A stretch of 17,085 nt of DNA from positions 1 to 17,085 of the forward strand of contig JBDRKQ010000006.1 of NCBI GenBank assembly GCA_043813895.1, in the 5' to 3' direction. Source of the DNA: CAZTAR01 sp043813895. Its GTDB lineage: Bacteria > Planctomycetota > Phycisphaerae > UBA1845 > UTPLA1. Both the position numbers and the translations under genes were made by a program. This document shows positions 13,651-17,085 of this stretch, in pieces (position 1 is the stretch's first letter; every line of letters starts with the position of its first letter). Below the pieces are notes generated by a model, which saw only the letters and a program-made list of their open reading frames with translations, was not told where the DNA came from and made no database searches.

Positions 13651-13765
13651 GCGTTCGCTAGGGGCGCCCCGTGTGGGCTGAGATCCGGCCAGCGAGCCGG
13701 GACCCTCCGAACCTGACCACTGAGGCGCCTTCCGCGGCGACGAAGTGCGTAGGGAAGCGACGAAC
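13651..13765 (+). promoter_or_regulatory. TPP riboswitch (THI element)
   Basis: Aptamer for thiamine pyrophosphate; bound ligand normally lowers expression of thiamine genes. The conserved blocks occur in order: GGGGCGCC (13661), GGCTGAGA (13676-13683), GGGACCCT and GAACCTGA (13698-13715), and GCGTAGGGAAG (13747-13757). P1 can form between CGCT (13656-13659) and AGCG (13756-13759), with possible extension by GTT/AAC. P3 is extended by CCGGC/GCCGG. P5 is longer than usual: CACT/AGTG encloses about 22 extra bases with a CGCC/GGCG stem in place of the common UAAU-type loop. The ATG of the next ORF lies 2 bases after the element, so control may be translational. No terminator-like U tract is seen. 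thiC begins about 830 bases downstream. Confidence 0.9.
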
Positions 13766-13766
13766 C

Positions 13767-13997
13767 ATGTCCATCCAAACCGTTCGAGAACTCCTCCGTT
13801 GCAACCGGTGGGCCAACGACCGCATCGCGCGTCCGGCCGCGGGGCAATCCGCAGGTCTGTCCGCCGGGGGCAAGCAGTTCGTGGCAATACTGGGGCGCCG
13901 GCGTTTCGCCGGCGGTCTTCACGAATGGGTGAAAGAATCGGGGACGGACCACATCGAGTGCGTGGCGAAGGCGGCTGAGAAGAGAGGGACCGCATGA
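13767..13997 (+). pseudogene. Truncated DinB-like ORF directly after the riboswitch (76 aa)
   Basis: The first 20 residues (MSIQTVRELLRCNRWANDRI) look like the start of a DinB/YfiT-family four-helix protein, where RYNRWANxR is typical. After that the similarity is lost: the frame runs into repeat-like DNA with a CGCCGGCG-TTT-CGCCGGCG hairpin (13896-13914). It then ends in TGA overlapping the ATG of the intact DinB-like gene as ATGA (13994-13997). The only ribosome-site candidate is AGGGAAG, which belongs to the riboswitch itself. It is probably a gene broken by a repeat insertion. The frame is still open and could be translated as a leader that couples the riboswitch to the next gene. Confidence 0.5.
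13896..13914. repeat. GC-rich hairpin inside the DinB-like remnant
   Basis: CGCCGGCG, TTT, CGCCGGCG. Each arm is itself palindromic. It lies in the segment where similarity to DinB proteins is lost, which fits an inserted repeat. Confidence 0.55.
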
Positions 13998-14488
13998 AGC
14001 GTCAATCGCATCCCGAAATCGAACTGCTCTTGAACAACCTCGACGACGCCTACGATGACAAGGGTTGGCACGGGCCGACGCTCCGGGCTGTTTCGCGCGC
14101 GGTTCCCCTGCGACAGGCGGTGTGGCGCCCGCAGCCGAAACGGCACAACATTGCGGAGATTGTAGTCCACGCCGCCTACTGGAAGTACGCCGTTCGCCGA
14201 CGACTTCGCGGCGACAAGCGAGGCTCGTTTCCGCTCAAAGGCAGCGACTGGTTCGTCATGCCCGCGAGCCTGAGCGAGGAGGCGTGGCGGACATACCTGA
14301 AGCTGCTCGACGCGGAGCACCGGATCTTACGCGAGGCGGTCGCGAATCTGCCCCCCGCCCGACTGCACAAGACACCGGAAAGAAGCAAGGTCAGCTACGC
14401 GAAGCTGATCTACGGCGTTGCTGCACATGATCTGTACCACACGGGACAGATCAGGTTGTTGAAGAGCCTGTATGGGAGTCGGAAGTAA
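13994..14488 (+). CDS. DinB-like (DinB_2) four-helix protein (164 aa)
   Basis: Full-length member of the DinB/YfiT superfamily, metal-binding four-helix proteins related to mycothiol- and bacillithiol-dependent transferases. The three expected metal histidines are present: H59 in AEIVVHAAYW, and H145 and H149 in AAHDLYHTGQI. Helix 1 begins at the N-terminus (EIELLLNNLDDAYD). Length is normal. ATG 13994 overlaps the TGA of the truncated ORF. No strong independent ribosome site is seen apart from GAGAAGAGAGGG about 4 bases upstream. Because it lies between the TPP riboswitch and thiC on the same strand, it may be under thiamine control. A direct role in thiamine metabolism is not known for the family; the natural substrate is unknown. 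Confidence 0.8.
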   Translation: MKRQSHPEIELLLNNLDDAYDDKGWHGPTLRAVSRAVPLRQAVWRPQPKRHNIAEIVVHAAYWKYAVRRRLRGDKRGSFPLKGSDWFVMPASLSEEAWRTYLKLLDAEHRILREAVANLPPARLHKTPERSKVSYAKLIYGVAAHDLYHTGQIRLLKSLYGSRK

Positions 14489-14598
14489 AAAAGGACGTTG
14501 CCCGCTGTCTGGGTGACTTCAATTGGGTAATCCGCCTCATTTGGGCGGCGGATCGGGGAAGTTCGGCATGCTGAACAGCGGAACAGATAGGTAAGACC

Positions 14599-16269
14599 AT
14601 GACCCAACTACAAGCCGCCCGAAAGGGCATCATCACACCGGAAATGATACGCGTCGCGCAGCGCGAGAATGTGACGCCGTCGTTTATTCGTGAGGAGGTC
14701 GCGCGGGGGCGTCTTGTGATCCCGGCGAACGTGCGGCACTTGGCCGGTTCGGCCGGGCAGACGCCGAGAATGCGTAAGTCCCCCACCCCTGGAAGGGATG
14801 GGGCACCCGGCTACCAAACCGCCGACGTCGAACAACTCGACCGGCCGGCAGGGCACCCGGGGCACGGGGCCGACGCCAGGTTCTGGGTCAACCAGACGGT
14901 CGAACAGCGCTGGGCGGAGATCAACGAACCCGATCTCCTGAAAGGCCAGATCGCCCCGAAGCGGCTCGACCCCATCGGCATCGGCCGGATGATCACGACG
15001 AAGATCAACGCCAACATCGGCGCCAGCCCCGTCTCGTCCAGCACCGGCGAGGAGGTCGAAAAACTGCGATGGGCGCAGAAGTACGGCGCCGACACGCTTA
15101 TGGACCTGTCCACCGGCGGCGAACTTGACGCCTGCCGCCAGGCGATCATCGACAACAGCACCATCGCGATCGGGACCGTGCCGATCTACTCGATGATCAT
15201 CAACCGCAAGATCGAGGACCTGACGTACGACGACATCTTGCGGACGATCGAGCACCAGGCCAAACAAGGCGTGGACTACTTCACCATCCACGCCGGCATC
15301 CTGAAAGAAAACCTGCACCTGATCAACCGCCGCATCACGGGCCTCGTCTCGCGCGGCGGCTCGCTGTTGGCCAAGTGGATGCTGCACCACAACAAGCAGA
15401 ACCCTATGTACGACCTGTTCGACGAGATCAGCGCGATCATGCGCGAGTACGACATCACGTACTCCCTCGGCGACGGCGTGCGGCCGGGCTGTCTCCAGGA
15501 CGCAGGCGACGCCGCCCAGATCGCGGAGCTGGAAGTGCTCGGCGAACTCACCCACCGCGCCCGCGAGGCCGGCGTGCAGGTCATGGTTGAAGGACCTGGC
15601 CACGTCCCACTGCACGAGGTCGCGTGGAACATGCAGATCGAGCAGAAGATGTGCGACGACGCGCCGTTCTACGTGCTTGGCCCGCTGATCACGGACGTCT
15701 TTCCCGCCTACGACCACATCACGAGCTGCATCGGCGCGACGGAGGCGGCCCGGGCAGGCGCGGCGATGTTGTGCTACGTGACGCCGAAGGAGCACGTCGG
15801 CCTGCCGAAAGCACAGGACGTGAAGGAAGGCTGCATCGCCTACAAGATCGCCGCACACGCCGGCGACATCGCCCGAGGCATCCAGGGCGCGATTGCGTGG
15901 GACAACGACATGAGCCGCGCCCGCGCGGCGCTGAACTGGCCGAAACAGTTCGAGCTCGCCTTCGACGGCGAGACGGCCCGGGCGTTGCACGACGAAGACC
16001 TGGACGTCGACACAGACTTCTGCGCAATGTGCGGCCACGACTGGTGCAGCCTGCGAATTAGCAAGGAGATCGGCGACTTCGCTTCAGGCAAGGACACGGC
16101 TTTCCAACCGAACCGAGCCGCCGCTCAATCCCCCGGCCTGACCGAAGCACAACGCAAACTCCTCGCCCGCCGGGGCGCCCGCCCCGCCTGCCATAGCGAA
16201 AACATCGCCGACGTTGACGGAGCGAAGCGCGTGCAGGAACAAACCGTGAGGATTGCAGCGGGCAAGTAA
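14599..16269 (+). CDS. thiC: Phosphomethylpyrimidine synthase ThiC (556 aa)
   Basis: Radical SAM enzyme that converts aminoimidazole ribotide to 4-amino-5-hydroxymethyl-2-methylpyrimidine phosphate, the pyrimidine half of thiamine. Family landmarks: ARKGIITPEM (7-16), FIREEVARGRLVIPANV (29-45), KINANIGASPVSS (135-147), MDLSTGG, GTVPIYSM, GVDYFTIHAGI, SRGGSLLAKW, SLGDGVRPG, VEGPGHVPLH, YDHITSCIGA, CYVTPKEHVGLP, and the 4Fe-4S motif CAMCGHDWC (C475, C478, C483) near the C-terminus. Residues about 51-121, between IPANV and LDPIGIGR, form an insertion of roughly 70 residues; most ThiC proteins have about 10 there. The first part is Pro/Gly-rich and contains a DNA hairpin (14781-14803). ATG 14599 has only a weak AGG upstream. 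The upstream TPP riboswitch fits thiamine feedback. A terminator-like structure follows. Confidence 0.96.
   Translation: MTQLQAARKGIITPEMIRVAQRENVTPSFIREEVARGRLVIPANVRHLAGSAGQTPRMRKSPTPGRDGAPGYQTADVEQLDRPAGHPGHGADARFWVNQTVEQRWAEINEPDLLKGQIAPKRLDPIGIGRMITTKINANIGASPVSSSTGEEVEKLRWAQKYGADTLMDLSTGGELDACRQAIIDNSTIAIGTVPIYSMIINRKIEDLTYDDILRTIEHQAKQGVDYFTIHAGILKENLHLINRRITGLVSRGGSLLAKWMLHHNKQNPMYDLFDEISAIMREYDITYSLGDGVRPGCLQDAGDAAQIAELEVLGELTHRAREAGVQVMVEGPGHVPLHEVAWNMQIEQKMCDDAPFYVLGPLITDVFPAYDHITSCIGATEAARAGAAMLCYVTPKEHVGLPKAQDVKEGCIAYKIAAHAGDIARGIQGAIAWDNDMSRARAALNWPKQFELAFDGETARALHDEDLDVDTDFCAMCGHDWCSLRISKEIGDFASGKDTAFQPNRAAAQSPGLTEAQRKLLARRGARPACHSENIADVDGAKRVQEQTVRIAAGK
14781..14803 (+). repeat. 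Hairpin-forming repeat-like sequence inside the thiC insertion
   Basis: CCCCACCCCT, GGA, AGGGATGGGG: 9 of 10 arm positions pair. It encodes part of the SPTPGRDGAPG stretch in the family-atypical insertion. The composition resembles intergenic palindromic elements rather than ThiC coding sequence. Confidence 0.5.
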
Positions 16270-16279
16270 CCACGGAACC

Positions 16280-16331
16280 GGAACAGACGCGGCGTCTCTG
16301 TTCCGAGCCCCAAGCGCCAGCGCGGGGTTTT
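16280..16331 (+). terminator. Tandem hairpins after thiC, second with a T run
   Basis: First hairpin: GGAACAGA (16280-16287) with TCTGTTCC (16297-16304), a perfect 8-bp stem starting 11 bases after the thiC stop. Second: CCCC (16308-16311) and GCG pair with CGC and GGGG (16324-16327), directly followed by TTTT (16328-16331), the form expected of an intrinsic terminator. Confidence 0.6.
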
Positions 16332-16483
16332 CGACGACAGATTGCACGTCTTCGGACCCGATCGCTCGTCCTACTGGCAGCAGGAACCCCAATCTGATAA
16401 GGTACCCGGTTCGACCGGCCGCGATCCCTGGTGCGGGCGTTGCCGGGCAGATTGCGTAGATTCTGAGCACAAGTGAGGACACC

Positions 16484-17085
16484 ATGACCAAAGACGTATT
16501 CGTTTTTGTCGAGCAGCGAGACGGCGTCATCCTGCCGGGCGGTTTGCAGTGCATTACGGCGGCGGCGGAGTCGGCCGGGAAAACGGGGGGGCGCGTCGTG
16601 GCCGGGCTGATCGGGCACAACCTGGGGGCCGTGGCCGACCAACTGGATGGGACGGGCGCGGGGGCGATCTGTACGACCGACGCCGAGCCGTTGGCGATGT
16701 ACAACGCGTTGAAGTACACGCGTGCACTGGCTGCCCAAATCGAGAAAGCAGATCCGCAGATCGTCCTGCTGGCGGCGTCCTTCATGGGACGCGACCTAGC
16801 CCCGCGCCTGGCGATCCGCCTCGGTGCAGGGCTGGCGACCGACTGCACGGAATTCGACATCGACGACGCGGGCGCGCTAACCGTCAAGCGGCCGATCTAT
16901 GCGGGCAAAGCGTTCAACGCCGTGCACTTCAACGCCTCCAAGATCCAGATCGCCTCGGTCCGGCCGAACGCCTATCCTGTGCCAGCAGGCGGCGGCGACA
17001 AGGCTGAGCGGATCGATGTGCCTTTCGAGGTCGACACTGCGGACGATCGGCAGGTCACGAAGGAGATCGCGCGGAGCGGCGGCGG
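16484..17085 (+). CDS. etfA: Electron transfer flavoprotein alpha subunit, 5' part
   Basis: N-terminal 200 residues of an ETF alpha subunit, which with the beta subunit carries electrons from flavin dehydrogenases to the membrane; FAD is bound by the missing C-terminal half. Recognisable are MTKDVFVFVEQRDG at the start, LTAA-like helix CITAAAESA, the segment IVLLAASFMGRDLAPRLA, then LGAGLATDCTEF and the hallmark KRPIYAGKAF. The frame is open to the window edge, so the gene is cut there. ATG 16484 has GAGG (16474-16477) 6 bases upstream. It begins 214 bases after thiC, beyond the terminator-like hairpins, and is probably a separate unit. The usual order is etfB then etfA; no etfB is seen upstream, so it is either downstream or elsewhere. 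Confidence 0.93.
   Translation, partial: MTKDVFVFVEQRDGVILPGGLQCITAAAESAGKTGGRVVAGLIGHNLGAVADQLDGTGAGAICTTDAEPLAMYNALKYTRALAAQIEKADPQIVLLAASFMGRDLAPRLAIRLGAGLATDCTEFDIDDAGALTVKRPIYAGKAFNAVHFNASKIQIASVRPNAYPVPAGGGDKAERIDVPFEVDTADDRQVTKEIARSGG

Noticed and set aside
14608..16038. 476-residue open frame antisense to thiC
   Set aside because: It mirrors thiC codons in a GC-rich genome, has no family features, and thiC is certain on the other strand.

Overview
The window looks like a piece of chromosome from a GC-rich planctomycete-like bacterium, possibly Phycisphaerae or a relative. This is inferred from the dockerin-like tail of a secreted enzyme (GDMNGDG followed by DIQ), secreted and lipid-anchored proteins with PPC-type domains, an RsbRD_N-like domain, and many palindromic repeats between genes. 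No rRNA, tRNA, CRISPR array, phage gene or transposase gene was seen.

Left part (1-5500). A tandem PilZ-like protein is followed by an overlapping pair: a SAM-dependent methyltransferase, and a Nudix hydrolase fused to an RsbRD_N-like helical domain. Next comes a promoter, two tiny ORFs linked by ATGA overlaps, and a metzincin-type lipoprotein. A metallophosphoesterase runs the opposite way.

Middle (5500-11200). A secreted thioredoxin-fold protein lacks the first CxxC cysteine. It is divergent from a small Ser/Thr-rich protein of unknown function. That gene converges on a secreted agmatine-deiminase/peptidylarginine-deiminase-like enzyme, and the two stop codons share one CTAG. A GT-C membrane glycosyltransferase lies upstream of the deiminase on the same strand.

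Right part (11200-17085). A five-S1-domain ribosomal protein S1 (rpsA, minus strand) is separated by a repeat-rich spacer from a thiamine locus on the plus strand: promoter, TPP riboswitch, a broken DinB-like ORF, an intact DinB-like gene, then thiC. A terminator-like hairpin follows thiC. The 5' part of an electron-transfer-flavoprotein alpha gene runs off the right edge.

The main unexplained structure is a family of about 26-bp palindromic units (eight units at five intergenic spots). There is also an unrelated 131-bp multi-arm element at 5335-5465. The most notable genes are the Nudix-RsbRD fusion, the TPP-controlled DinB/thiC unit with an apparently repeat-expanded ThiC, and the exported deiminase with a dockerin-like tail.
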